Source: Siderastrea siderea
Taxonomy: Eukaryota > Cnidaria > Anthozoa > Scleractinia > Rhizangiidae
Assembly: GCA_964030785.1 (NCBI GenBank)
Contig: OZ034975.1
Span: forward strand, 34,005,769 to 34,069,768
Length of the DNA stretch: 64,000 bases
Reading direction: 5' to 3'
Shown here: positions 47,201-62,200 of the stretch, in pieces
Position numbering within the stretch: position 1 is the first letter of the stretch
How the letters are laid out: each line of letters begins with the position of its first letter
Notes under the pieces: model-generated
What the model saw: only the letters and a program-made list of their open reading frames with translations
The model's database searches: none
What the model was told of the DNA's origin: nothing
Program-made: the position numbers and the translations under genes

Positions 47201-50200
47201 GAGGTCGTTGATCATGTTTTGGCATTAAAATGGCCAAAAAGCATGCCTATACAATTAAAACTGTAAATTTTTAACTGAAATTTCACTTTCCAAGCCGTTT
47301 CGGGGCGAAATTTCAAAAGCAAGACGTTTTTTGGGGTAACGTAGGTTCACATTTGGTAGAGCAGTACCCCACGATCAGGTCGTTCTGGGGGCTACATACT
47401 GCAAACTGGATCATAACCATTAAGTCGTCATGGACCAAGCTCCCACAACTGTTTTACCAAACAGAAAGTATTCAACGGAGGATATTTCTATCAAGTAGCA
47501 ATATTTTTGCTATACTGACGTTTCGCCAGGGTCGGATTCCAGAATATAACAGCGTGGATGAAACTAGAAGTTTATTTTCAAACATGTTAAGATGGTCCCC
47601 CAAAGTCCGAGTTATCACGTTATTTCACCTTGCTAAAAATGCAAAAAAAATAGCAGCCACGTCAAACACTGAGGTTATGTGCTTGCAGCTCTAAATTAAG
47701 GGCAAAAATTTGAATTTTTAAATTTCCCTCATGAGCTCCAGCCCTTATTTTCAAATGAATTCACCCTTCATTGGTGAGCGATCATACATTCAAATAGAAA
47801 CGCGAGTGCAACAGGTCTTTTTGTTGACATTAGCTACTGGTCAGCGGCTACTGCCGGAAAAATTTAACACGAGAGAAGAAATACATGGAAAGCTTGGTCT
47901 AAATAAAGGCTTTTGAACAAAGAATTTTCCCAAAACCAACTGTTTTGACGCTTCTAAGATGATATCTGAAACGCACGGATCTATATTTGATCGAAGACGA
48001 CAGAATAATTGAGGTAATGGGAGCAAATGTAAACAGAACAAGATGCCCTTCGTTGATTTCATTGTTTTGCAAGGCACTAAGTGTTCGCTAAATAAGTTTG
48101 CAAAACACAGGCTGTAATATAGGCAATATGACTGGCTTTTATTGATTTATTCTCAGATTAATAGTTCTAGATCAAGGTTGTTTTGTAAAGCGCAATTAGC
48201 AATCATCGAGTGGCATGTACTTCATAACTTGTTTATCTTGTGAATTGAATATAGTTAATGAGCTATTTGAATGCTGTACATTTTAATTAAAGCTATATGC
48301 GAAATTTTACCAGTTTACATTTGTGTCCTGCTGTAGTTTGAAACTATTTCCGTGTTTTCCTGATGTAAGGAGCATTGCTCGCATCACAGTTGCTCTTAAA
48401 TTCCAGAAATACTGGTGTTTCAAAGCGGCACCACGTTCTTTAAACCGTCTGGCCGCACGATTTCATTTTATTATAATTACAACCAAGTCTTTAACTTTCC
48501 ATGACTGCAAGGAATTTGCTAGACGAGGTCTCACTTTTTGTTAACATGTATTTTTGTTTACCCATTTTTCCTACTTTTTTAAAAGCTGTTAAACTGGGTT
48601 GTTAAAAGGAACTGTTGTAACTACTCAAAACAACTACATGGAAATGTCAGTAACACTGTAGGATAACGAAGAGCTGTACGTATCAACCAACAGTAGAATT
48701 TTATCCTGCATCAAATTTTAAGTGCTGTGAGGAGTTACCAAAGTTATTAAAAAATTGGCACTTTTGTACCAATAAAATCTGCATTTTTGTCCACCAGGGG
48801 ACCCCCCTTGTAAACTGTTGAAGAAAGCATTTAGAGCCCAAACGAAAAGTGTTTTTAAAGTACCCAGACAAAGTGCAATTTGCATACAAGATTTGAAGGA
48901 AATCTATTTTGTGACCAATTTGGGTTATGAGGATCTTAGGGAGACAGCCACTTAAATGCAGTTCGTGTTACGCTTCCAAATTTGTGGGTCGGTCCACGCG
49001 AGTGAAATCGGCTGAGCATGGCAAAATATTCAAGACTACATCTGTCACAAATCTGCGCACGCTTTCTAATAATTTTTTATAAAGTCAAAAGTAAATGACA
49101 CATTTCTATTGACAAATTAAATTCCCATTTCAAACGTAATTTCTTTGACTGTAATGCTCAAAATCATGTACCTTAGACCTTTAAAAACTTCACTTACTCG
49201 GTTATATTTCAGAACAGGGAAAGCTCTCCGCCGTGAAGAAACAAGGCGAGGAAGTCCTTTGAAGGCAGCTTTTGTAACTTGAACTTTTCGCTTTCTACCA
49301 GTATTCTATTGAACTTTTTCTTTCCATTTATAGATATTAAATGTTTTTTTTGTCAAGTATAAACTTCAATACTCTCGTACAATTGTTTTGCTAAAGAAGC
49401 TTAAGCCTTTAAAGAAACCTCTTTTTCAAATGCGACGACGATGGTCATGCTATTTCCCGCGAAGATTGCGATTACCCCCCCCCCCCCCGTTGGGTTGTCT
49501 TGGGACTCCCCTCCCCCCTCCCGCAGAGTCTGTGCGGACGGACGTACGGACAGACGGTCGGTCACGTGACTTTACATCACGACCAAAATTTCTCGGATCG
49601 ATAGGTTACCAAATTTGCTTAGCAATGGAGCTCCGCTGGCGGGTTTTGCCCGCAGGCTCCGCTATAACACCAATAAGTTAACACTATGTATAGGCGAGTC
49701 TGGGTAAATGTCGAGAGTCGAGGGTCGACTTATTGATGGACATCGATAAAATGATATAATGGATACTATCTAATTATAATCGATATTTATAACTAATCAA
49801 TGAAAATCGATGAAACGATATTATCGATACTGTAACTATTGTGACACGCAAAGTGATCACAGATATGTAAAACGAAATGCAAATTTCTGTAAGGGCTTAC
49901 GGACTCACGTGAAAATATTTGGAATTCGCGTGATTCCTGATCAATTAGTTAAGTTCGGGCTGATGTTTTCGTGGGTATCATAGCTTGAGATTTTCCTTGT
50001 TTGGTAGACGATCAACACCTTCTGTATGGCCTCTCACTCCCCTCTCCCCTCCTCTCCTCTCCTCTTCCCCTACTCCCCCCACCCCCCTCCCTCGAAAAAT
50101 TGATTAATTAAACTCGGTTAGGACAGTCTTAGTTGTGGATTGGTTTAAGAACTTCTTGAGAAAGTAAATTGCACACGAATTACTCTATGGGTTTGGGTTT

Positions 50201-53200
50201 GCTTTCCTAAGAGTCGGTTACGATATGATACTGGTGCAACTTTTTACTGTTGTGAATTCATTGCGATTCCCCTTGTGTGACTTTCTAATTGATTACGTGA
50301 TACCTCCCCAAGATCTCATATCGCCAGTAATACTGCAGATTCCAATATGTAGTCTTATACTGGAGTCTTGTAAATGCGCTATGACTGACATTTCCGCGTC
50401 CCGCCACTTTTACAGCAGTTTTAACTACCATTGTTTTTTAATTAAGAGCACACTACCGTGAAAACAAATTAATTTTTTTAATTTTGAAAGGCTTTTGGAG
50501 TGCTGAAATAGAATCACACCAGTATGATGTAAAAATTCCCCTTACACCCTCTCCATACCGTTTAACTAATTGGTAACTAATTTTAATTGCTTTCTGCAAT
50601 GTTGATCTAATGAGTATGTTGTTTGGTCTTTGTAGGACCACCAATCATCACTCACATTTCAAGTAACCAAACAGTAAACGAGGGAGATAAGGTGAAACTC
50701 AACTGCACAGCAGATGGTAATCCACCACCAACAAGCATCACCTGGAAAAAACTTTCTGATAACAGTGTTGTCACGTTTCCTTTAACCGTCAGTAAACAAG
50801 ACTCGGGAGGTTACAGATGTACTGCTGATAATGGTATTGGAAGTCCGATTAGCAGGGATGTCTTGATTACTGTACAGTGTGAGTGTTATTCGTAAGTCAT
50901 GAACTTAGCTTTGGTTTGAGCAAGGGTTGGTTTTTACAGAAACTGTGGAGCTTCGTCATTGGGGCCGAGTAAAATACACACCAATTTGTCATTAACCGAT
51001 TTGATCAATAATGAGATAAATTGGACACTGTCAATAGATTCGAAAGCTGGCATTTCGAGCGCTAGCCCTCTGTTAGAGCGAATCAGGGGATTATTGGTTG
51101 TGTCTATAATATATGGGAGGAAGGATCTACGCTACTGGTGGAGGCATGGTAACATAAAACGCTGTTTCATACATTTCAATCGCGGGAAAAATCTCGGGAA
51201 TCAAGTGATCAGTTAAAATCATTGACAATTGGCCGTACATCTCTCAGTACCAGTGTTCTCTGCTGTATAACTTATACCCTTTACGGAGAGATATACATTG
51301 GCAAAATAGTGAGACGACTAGGTCACTGGTTCGTAAAAGTAATGAAAAGAAATTATTTTCAGTTCCGTAATCTTAATTCCATTGGAAGTAATGAATGCTT
51401 TTTGAGTCAGCTAAGTTCTTTATTATTTTTTTGTTACCTTCCCACAGCCCCTTGATTTACACTAACAAAGTACCAACGCTCGAAACGTCAGCCTTTGAAT
51501 CTCTTTACTGTCCCAATTTACCTTTGACTAAGTAGTACTACTGTTGTCATTTTCCAAGTTGTGTACTTGTAGCAAACAACCTTAAGTGCTTTTGTATTCG
51601 GTAACTATTTTGGACCAGTTAAGAAAAATCCGGTCTAATTCATCGATAAAAATTGATCATGGGATTGCTAATCTATGAATGGATATTAATCGTTGAAATT
51701 AGTTAATTATTATCGACTATTATCAGCAATCCATGATTTATCGATAATCACACCAAACTGCTCGCTTCATTACATCGACTACCATCGATTTGGTGGACTC
51801 GTATCGAAATCCGTGGACATCGAGTCCACAGAATGTTTCTTCCCGTTAGCAGGCATTTGATTTTATCCTCGCGAAAGTTCTTATATGTTGTTTTTCAAGT
51901 TTGAGCGTCTTAGGCCGAGACAAAAGCGAGATGGCGAGTTGGTGGCAGCATTAAGAGAAGCGGTTTTTAGTGGTGGAGCGCAGGGTTTGGTTGTGGCAGT
52001 ATGGGAGGAAGTTTGGTTGGCGGAGGCTGCGATATTTGTGGGTGAAAGTTGTGGTAGCTAAAGAATTGGTCCGGATAGTCGATGAGAAGAAACGACAACA
52101 ATAGCCGATTGTCAGGTTCAGATGGGTTTTAAGTAAGGTCAATTTTTGACACAGCTTCCGTCAAGAAAATGACGCTCAAAACAACGTTTCAATGTTAAAA
52201 GTACATGTGCATGTCAATCACTCATACAATGACGTAAACCCATTGTACTGTAGTCAGGATGGATTGTCTTCTCAAACTTTTGATCTTATGGGTTAAGCTT
52301 CAATCGGAGTTAAAAACCAAATAGCTTTACCAGCTACATCCAACGACTTACTTGAGAAGGTGGGCTCGTTTGTCGTAAACTCCCGATAATTTACCAGGCT
52401 TGGAAACTTTTTATGTGCATAAAATATTCTTCAACGAAGAATTTTGAAAGCTGAAAGATTGCAGAAGCTAAATTTTAAAATCTCTATAATTTTGTTTACC
52501 ACATCTAGAAGTTTACACAAAGTTATTTCCACCAATCACCCGGTAAGTTATCGGGAGTTTCTATAAACAGGTCCTGGTTTTACTAACTTGGAACGAACGC
52601 CTCTGTAACCGTATAATCTAGTCTTGGTCGAATTGGATTTTGGAAATGTTGGTTTTTATGGAGGGATGAAAACTGGAGTACCCGGAGAAAAACCCTCGGA
52701 GCAAGGACGAGAACCAACAACAAACTCAACCCACATATGACAACGGGACCGGGAATCGAACCCGGGCCACATTGAAGGAAGGCGAGTGCTCTCACCACCG
52801 CGCCATCCCTGCTCCCCCTGAATCGTAGCCAACAGCTACCTACACCTTATAACCAACAATGAGGTGTCTGGATGAATGACCATGTAGAATAGAAACTGAA
52901 ATCCGCATTCCTCAGGAGCTGTGTTCATTCGGCAATGATCACGACTAAATGGCAATGGAGTCGGAATCATCTTAATCTGTGATAGGTTGAATTTACTAGT
53001 TATTACTTGCAGCCTTAATTGGCAGAATGGTTTATGAAGGGTTAATAATGTGTGCATGCATGACAGTCCTTAGGATAACTTCCGCTTTGAGATTATTGAA
53101 TTTTGCGTTTGAAATTTCCGCAGCAATTTTTTTCGAAATTTAAGAATCGCGAAAGTAACTGACAATAGGGTAAAATTATAGGACCAGATTTTCCTGACCC

Positions 53201-56200
53201 CCGGGATTCTGCTGTATAAATTCGAATTCAATTTCACCACATTTCTTTAGACAAACCCACTGGCGTTACTATCGCTACAAGTGTGACTCAGAATACAGTC
53301 AAACAAGGACAGAATGTGACTCTTACATGCAATGTGGCAGACGCCTTTCCGCCCGTGTCAGAGTACAAGTTCTACCTCAATGGCAGTATCAGTAAAGTCA
53401 CAAACGTCAATAGATATACCATCTTCGGTGTGAAAAGATCACAGCACTATGGGGAATACAAATGTGAGGCTCACAATGCTGCTGGAGATGAACAAAGTAC
53501 TGGGGTTGCTCTTAATGTAAATGGTGAGTCAATTTTTAGAGAGGACCAAATACAGTTTTATCCTATATATCAACTAATTAATGGTATGCGATTGCACGAT
53601 TAGTATTCAGTGTATGTATGCTGTGGATTTAGCTATAATAGTCAAAAAAGCCATTTTTAGCAACGAGCTAACCATGGCTAACGCTTCACTTTAAATAACT
53701 AGTTTAAATGGTCAAACACGCAACACGTGCACAGTGCCCACCTACATCTGATTTTGTGAACAAAGTGTGAGCAAACATACTTTTTTTTAAGACGATAACT
53801 TTTATTCTTTTTGGCCTGGAATTTGGTTTCATACTTTTTTCTAACGATTCAGTTGGTAAGGCAGTGGAAACCAGACGTGGCAGTCACCTGGACAATTAGT
53901 CAACCAGCAAATCACTAGTCAACAATCGGCATTAATGCGTTTTTTTATATATAAATAAACATTGACGTTTCTTCGAGGGAGAATTTGTTGTTGTCGAGAT
54001 TGTTTTTCACATAAAACTTGTGAATCAGTGACTTCATATGCTTCAATTTCCTTGTGGTGCTGTGACAACCAAACTTGATAAGTACCATCATACACAATTG
54101 TCTCCTTGATACAAAGTTTTCTGTTTTTTATTTATTTATTTTTTATTTTCAGTTCCTGCAGAGATCAAGTGGTTTACAGGGAATATAACTGTCAATGAAA
54201 CAAGTCCCATTTATTTAAGATGTGAAGTATCTGGTTACCCACCACCGGTTATCACATGGAAAAAAGATGGAAGACAAATACAATCAGGGAGTGAAACGTT
54301 TCGTATTCCAAGCAGCACAAGAAACGACAATGGAACCTATGTGTGTATAGCAGAGAATGTGGGAGTGGGAAGGGCAGAAATGGCAACATTTGTCACCGTT
54401 AATTGTAAGTAAACGAGAAAAAAAGAGTATAAATTGCTATTGATGAAATGTCTGCTAAAAAGTAAAATGCAACCCTAAAAGTTGCCAGAGATTATGAGAC
54501 ATTCTTTCACACTCTCTTTTGCTGGAGAGCATCTGCGTGAGCTTCAAATAAGAGAACTTCCGTATTACCGTTGTAGGACAATCCAGATATGAGTGATAGT
54601 GCTTCAGTTTCTCATTAACAATACTTACATCTGATTCAGTTCCTTCTTGTTGGGCAGTTGCAGTTGATTTGAGTGCATATCAAGCAATTTAAGAGCACTA
54701 CGTAGGAATTAGTAACACTATAAAAATATTTTGCAGTTGTGTTACCTTGTACCGTATCAGCACTTAACTTATTTATGTCAGTGTGACATTTTCCGGGCAT
54801 GTTGTTTGATCTGTTTTAACTAATCCTTTTGGCTACATTCAAAGATTTTGTTATTTTGCTTAATAACCGAGCATATTTGTAAATAAATGTAATGTTACGT
54901 GCAAAAAGCTTGCATGTTCTATTCCATAGCTTCTAGCGCTTGCTCAACACATTCCTGTAACTGTAATGATAAATTGGTACTTGTAAATATGCCATGTAAC
55001 AGCATCTTCAGTTAATAAAGTCCGATCAAACCTACTAGTGTGGAATTAATTCTGTGATCTTTAAACTAAAACCTTTAAAATAATGGTCATCTATTATTCA
55101 TTGCTTGAAAGGTAACACGTTTGCTTTCAATACGAGAACATCTTTATCAATGAAGCTTCAAGCCTCACGTAACACAGTGTATCTCTTTGGCTCTAACAGT
55201 CCCGGCAAATTGCAATGGTGACATCCCGTTGCGCAAAACGTCAATTCACATCATTTCCGCGTCAATAGGCATCGCAGACGCAAAGAGAAATAAATAAACC
55301 CTTGTATATCAACCGCCACGTATCCCTTATAAGGCAAAATTACAATGCCACCTGCAGACATTGTACGCGTTAGGGTCAAGTTAACGTTAATTTGTCAATT
55401 TCTTGCATCCTCGATCAGCTCAATCAGCTCATTATTAAATCAACAGATGGAGCGACCATTACGAGTGCTACGCCCACTGTAACCCAGTCTTGGATTGGAA
55501 AGACAGTTAAACTGACGTGTGTGGCAGATGGTGTTCCCACGCCAGTCCTCACCTGGAAAAAACCGGATGAAAGTGAACTGAAAAAAGTTACAGCGACGGA
55601 GAATGTAGCAGATGCAGAGATGAAAGCAGATAATGATTTTGGATTTTATACCTGCCACGCTGAAAATGGCGTAGGTGCTGCTGCTACACGCAAAGTGGAA
55701 GTGAAACAAATAAGTAAGTTGGACTCGTAAGTTAATTCGTTTTGAATATGCATCACGAAATTTTTTTCTGTACAATCAGGAAAAACGACTTGCTTTTGTA
55801 AGTTAATTGACTTCAGGCCCGGCTGGTGTTGTTATTGCCCTTGGTTTTTTAGCGTGTAAAGTAGTGAGCACTTAGTACCCGTGACACATGTACATGTATA
55901 GTAGAAGTTAATCTGGTAGCCTCTGTTCGTTTATTCGCTATCCCAGTGTAATGTTTGGTAAATTACAAGTTGTCAAATTGTTTCTGCTTTGCGCACACAT
56001 CTGATCACATTACCTTTTTCCAAGACAATGCTACTGTGGCTTCCTGTAAAGTTTCATCTCTCGTGATTGTTGTGATAGAAGGACTGTTTTATAGGTCCAT
56101 TCTATATTTCTTAAGATACCACTTGGATAAAATTTGCCAACTTCTTTCGTCACTAGTATGATTTTTCTTTCTTTAAATCAACTAATTATATTGGTTGTTA

Positions 56201-59200
56201 TTAATGAATTCGGTTGGTTTCTGGAATGTGTAAATCATCTATATTATCCCGAATCAACGTAACGACGAATGTTTTGTTTCCGTTCAGAGGCTCCAGGCTC
56301 ACCGAACATCACAATGGATGTTCAAGCCACTTCAGTGTCTGTCACATGGAGTGCTCCAGATAATGGGGGGAGTCCTATCACTGGATACAGAGTGGTGTTA
56401 CTACAGGGTGAGAGTGTCATAAAGAATGAAAGTGTTACAAACAAATTGAGTTGGTCCAAGGGAGAGCTGATAAAAACACAAGCTACACTGTGAAAGTGTC
56501 CGCGAGGAATTTTGTGTTTGAAGGGAATGCCGCTGAAAAGAAATTCACCACAAAATATCAAGGTACGAAATTCTGTGCGTCGTGCAGTTGTTGTTGTTCC
56601 TTGCTTTTTTTGGTGGGAAGGGGGTGGGGGATATTTGTTACCGCCTTATATTTGGGGCACTTTTCTGTGCCTTGAATGCAGTTAAATTAGCTACTATGTA
56701 ATAGTCGTACAAGCAGTGTCTCTTTGACCTTGTGTGTCAGTTGTAAAAGATGTTACATGAAATAATCCAAAGGGTACTTCTCACTAAACTGTTTCATGTA
56801 TCAGGCCAGAATGCGACTTGTAGATCACCCAGCATGCGGACCGAGGTCAGCCCTCCTTTTTTGGCCGAGAGACTCGATTCGCAGTTCCCAGGTCCATCTG
56901 ACGTGAGGCGCAATCGCCTGGTGATTGCGTTGATTGACTGATTTATGTTTAAATGTAGTCGGTTGTGTTATTATTCGCGCTTTCAATTCCGTTTCGGGTG
57001 CTAGTAAGCACCGTCGTTAAGTGGAATGCACCAAAACGTTGCTCGTTAAAAAAAAGAAAAAACTCTTCAGAAAGAAAACTACGTTGCCACGTAAACCTTG
57101 CTTCGCCTTGTTTCGCAAGGAAAACGTCTATCGTATGCGTTTAACATAATTGACTATTAAGGTCAAGGATCAGGAGGGTGATAATTGTTTTCACCAAAAC
57201 TGTAAAAACCCCACGTTGATACACAAATAAATCGATGAAATCGGTGGTCGGATGTCATCAATATTAATTTGTTGAGTGATATTAATAAATAACTGGGAGG
57301 AAAGGTTCCGTATGGTGGTTGGTAGATTAACTGCCATTAGCATTGATTGGTTGATTGGTTTTTAACCTTCCAAGGAGATTTAACTGACAGTAAGATGTTA
57401 TTGCAAAAGTAACCCCGATAAATGCTTTAATGAAGAGTTTTTTTTTTAATTTAAAAGTAAAAAAGAATGAAAGACTTACTCACTTAGTTACATTCAAGAG
57501 TTGCGTTTTTGGTGCTGGTGGGATGAAGGAACAAAACTACTAGAAGTGTATTAGAACTAAAGAAGGCTCGTTATACGACTGGGTGGTTCGTAAGTGACCA
57601 CTACAGAGACTGGGAAACATTGTTACTTACGGGAGACTCGCCCTGTATGTACAGGGTTTGACTGAGGCTGAATTATCATTAAAACCAGATTCCTATAGAC
57701 CGCGTGGCAGGCGCCGAATGGGAAGGGAAACGGGGAATCACAAAGCGTAAAGTGCGATTCGCGTGCGCGGAACGCGAGACCTTTTCCCTTGCCTCGCGTT
57801 CCGTGCTCGCGTCTCGCTGATTCCCCCTCTCCCTCCTCTCTTAGCGCCTGTCAGGCAGGCTAGATTTCATAGCGTGGTCGCTTAAAAGACATTCTAAATG
57901 AAGCATTTGAACGAAATTTTATGAACATGACAGCTCAAGGGAGAGGCTACTCATAGACATATATATATCATCCGTATTCCAATGTGTTTAAGTGTTCTTA
58001 CTGTTTGTTTATTTTTTCTTTAAGGAGCTCCAGCTGCCCCAGAAATTATAGGCTTACCTGCTACCACAAATGACGTGGAAATCATGATAAAGTGGAATGA
58101 ACCGCAGAACAATGGAGCACCCATCACACAGTACACTGTGTACCAAAGAACTGTGAGAGATAATGGAACACCACAAGAATGGCGCAAAATGAACGAAATT
58201 AAAGATCCTTCAGTTCGTGAAGTTGCTTTTAAATTGGAGAAAGGAAAGATTTATGAATTTGTGGTGACTGCCACAAACAAGTTTGGTCCGAGCATCATAG
58301 AAGAGGAGAAAATCAAGAAAATTAAGGTGTTGGGAGGTAGGTCCTAACTCGTAGGTTTTTCTTGTTTGTTTTTTTGTTTGCTGGCTTGTTGTATTTTTTT
58401 TTTTACGTTTTAATGCCCACTCATGTGCCATGCACCCTGCATTATTACCTTATGGTGATGAGTACAAGAAGAAACTTATATATATGAACTATGTTGTACA
58501 AGTTGAACCATTTCCAGTCGTGCTCACGGCTTCAAATCAGTTAAATAGAGTGAAACAAATTGTCTTCTGTTGTTTCTCCGACTGGTTTGTGTCAGCTTTC
58601 TACATGCCTTATAACTAGGGAGGTTTATATAGTGAAATGAATATTTTAACAGGGATAACAAGCCTTATTTGTAAACTTTATAGTAAACAGGAAAACGTTT
58701 TTTTAATCAGCACACTTCTTCTGGCCATCCACATCGAGATTCTGAAGTGCGCGAAATAATGCGCACAAAAGTTAGTCCTTACAAACTGGTTTTTCTCCAT
58801 TGACTTAATTAAAAGGCCGGTGACACCAGCTGAAAAGTAACGACAACAAGAAAGATAAAATGGCACACCAATGCCTGTAACTTTGAGTTCTCACCTTTTA
58901 ATGTTTGGACACAAGAAACAGAAAATTTTCAGTAACCAGCTGTCTCATTGAAACAATATGAGGTTACTAGAATGCTAGAATGGAGACTTGTTCTACGATG
59001 AAGAAATAATTTCCATGTGAGACGCACATTTCAACTGCTAAAACCGTAGATCCACTGAACCATATTTCATCTTAATAAAATCGCAATAATGTTGAAAATA
59101 CATCCGCACGTGACACTTGTGTGTTATTGTTCTCGTTGCTGCTTGCCCTGCCAGTTCCAACCGCTGCCTATATATTTTGAATATTGTACTGAAAGAACAC

Positions 59201-62200
59201 CAGAAAAGCAAATAACGCTTTCGGTAGAGGTTTTCTTCCAGGCAGCCACGTCTTTTCGGATTTACTAGCCAGCATCAAATTGCATTGTTAATTCCGGGTG
59301 TTGAGGATTTTAACGATGTGTTGCCTTGGGAATATTACGGTATTTTAACTCTTTATAAATTAAACTTAATCAAATGGTTAAAATACATTTCGATATCTGC
59401 ACAGATATTCCGGCGCCCGTTCAATTTATGGCGGAGGTAGAGGGTAGTGAAATAACCTTAAAATGGACAGAACCAGAAAACAACGGAGCACCCATCACAA
59501 AGTATTCAGTCTACCAAAGATTCGTAAATGATCAGAAGTGGAAGGAGCCCGAAGACATAACCGACACCTCCAAACGTGACTATGTTCTTAAAGGGGAGGA
59601 AGGCCAGGAGTATGAATTTGTGGTCACTGCGACAAACAAATATGGTGAGAGTTTAAAGACAGAAAAGAAGACGGTCAAAGTTTTCAAAGGTACAGTACGT
59701 CTGTCTAATGTTACAAAGTTAAGTGAGAGATGGCTGTTTTGCTGCATGTAGCAGTTTCCTTAAATCCACGAAAATAGGGTATTACAGCTTTTAGCTATAT
59801 GTGATTTTTGCGGGGCTCATCGGGGCACTTTTAATGAATGTATATTATGCAGGGGGAAGGGTAATGACTGAAAACATGACCATGGATGTTTCTTGTTAGT
59901 GTCCAGCATTTCTGAGCAGGACTGGGGGAGACGAAGCGAAGTACCTAGTGCAAACGAATCAAAGCTTTACAACTGGCAGATGAAGCGAACGTTTGCAATA
60001 GCAGACGAATGGAGTTGCCCAGAAAGGGTCTCCAGCAAAAAACAACTCCAATCCGTGCTTTGTTTGACGCAAGATTAACAGGAACACCACGCAAAATCTT
60101 TTGTTATGTGACTACACCATTCATTTAAGGCACTTCTGAGACTATTTCTCGGATCCTGAAACTTCACAACGCCCGCGTTTTGATTCCTTTACCATGGTAA
60201 ATCATACGTTAATTCTAATTCATCACTACCTTGTATTTCGTAGCTTCCCCTGAGCCGCCAGACACACAACAAGGTAGGAGAGAAACTGTAAGATACCCGA
60301 TAACTATGTATGATAACTATATATGATATTTCCATTTCTACACTTTTTGTTGTTAAAAGGTTGGCTATCGGTTCAGGCTTTTCCTGTGTCCCACAAAATT
60401 TGGTATGAAAACAAAAGTAACAAGAACAACAACAAACAAACAAACAAATAAAGGTACAAACTAGCTGGTTGTTTATAAAAGCAACTGTACTTGCCAGTAG
60501 CTCTCAGGAGGCAAAATCGTTTCAAAAGAGTAACCGAAACCAAGAGAGGATCCTCTGTTGCCGAAACCTATAATAAGACGCTCCTCAAAATTGATAACAC
60601 CAATGCAGAAATACTTCTAAATGAACTAGTCAAAAAAGGGGTTTCCGACGACCACCGTTCCACTTCCTTCCCTCTGCTAAATCAGTGCTGACGTGTAAAA
60701 GTATTCTTAACACCGTAGGGGAAGTAGAGAGAGCAGGTGTTGTGAGACTACTTTCCATATTCTTCATTGAAGTGCCATATCTTTTTATTACTCGCAAAGC
60801 ATTAGCTATCACCTGTTTGTACACCTGAGAGAAAACTACAACACAGGTACAATGGCACACCTTTAAAACTGTATGTATGTACATTCTAGGCCATTCGTGT
60901 GACGACCAGAAGAAAGTTCTTCATGCTGCCTACATCACTGTCATAATTTTACTTGTGATAGTTGTACTTTTTCTACTTGTCCTGCTTCGGAGAACCCGGA
61001 GTTGTCTTGGTAAGTGAGTCCTGCTGATTTGAATCAACAATTCCTTGCAGAAAAAAAAAGTATTTTTGTTGGACTAATAATAGTTACAAATTGCCCAGTT
61101 ACTAATGGCAGTGTGTTCTGGTTATTCCAGGGAACCCTGAAACAAACAGGTAAGTGTACTTCTTGTTAAATAATTAGTAAAGGATATTCACGCTTAACAA
61201 AAAGATCATTTTAGACCACAATTAGGCATCATGCATCACGTTATGAATATTTTAAATTCTAGCTTAAATACTAAGACGAATATTAAGTTATGAGGAGTTT
61301 GCAATTCTTCATTTGCGTACTCTGAAAATAATCTAATGTATTATATATACAAGGGTGTTTTAGTAGAAAATAGACCACTCGTAAAGTGCATAACAAACTA
61401 CATCCGGGGCTCAAGTGGCGCATTTTCTATATCCTCACTAGAGAGGATATCGATGAAGTCATTTCTCGCTTTTACACTGTTATTTGTGCAAAAATACTCT
61501 TGCTTATGCAATAAAAAATAAAATTTCACGGCGGCACGAAGATATGAATTTTATTCTCGAGGGATAAAAAACAATAAGTTAAGAACGAGCGCAGCGTGTA
61601 AAATGTTGTTGTCTCCCACGAGAAAATAAAATTCATATCTTCAAGCCGCCGTGTAATATCCTCTATGCGTTAAAACAAATTACTTTTCTGTAGCAATATA
61701 ATCTAACAAAACACTTCCTTCCAGTAACAGCTTGAGGTTTTTTCCTAGGAACGCATCTCGAAGATGAAAATACAAATCTTGAAATAAAACTTTCAAGTCC
61801 TGAAGTGTTTTATGTTTGTTTGTTTTCCTTCTATTTTAACCGCGATTTATCACAGGTAAGTCCTAAGCTTAAAAAGAAAACGATTTGACGAGAAACTGGA
61901 GAACATAGATAATCTTCTTCTTACGTTTTAGAAGAAACAAATGCCCAAGATGCGGGGATCTGGTGGCTATGGTAAGTCAAATTTTGTCATCTGCAGGATT
62001 TCTTTTAGAGCAGCAAAGTCTTTGGACTGAAGTAAATCACGGACCCTCCGGCTCGTACCCGTTCAGAAGAATAAGAAGTCTCCACTATGTAACTTTAAAA
62101 CTGCAGACGCTATGGACACCAATTTTGCAGAGGATAGTGTGCGCTCTAATTCTAATCACTACAGATACTGTAATGTAACTGTGAGGTGATGTGACGCCAT

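Larger units (their letters stand above)
36770..48951. mobile_element. 12.2-kb TTAA-flanked long inverted-repeat structure
   Basis: The left arm (about 36770-38150) and right arm (about 47568-48951) are inverted copies. Both begin GTGGCTGTCTCCCTAAGATC from the outside and share GACGGTCTAAAGAACGTGG-type, TCGTCTTCGATC-type and GCTCATGGGGAG-type stretches along their length. TTAA borders both ends (36766-36769 and 48952-48955). The 9.4-kb centre holds several nested MITEs and two inverted CATGCCCGGCATG arrays, and no recognised transposase. TTAA targets occur with piggyBac and Kolobok elements. Alternatively this is an inverted segmental duplication and the TTAA belongs to the repeat. It occupies much of the receptor's 18.3-kb intron. 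Confidence 0.6.

Noticed and set aside
52720..52817. Minus-strand tRNA gene
   Set aside because: A perfect B box and A box are present, but the acceptor stem does not close and a SINE body follows.
59893..60078. Plus-strand ORF between receptor exons as an extra exon
   Set aside because: It lacks a suitable acceptor/donor pair in phase 1, and its product has no FN3 or linker character.
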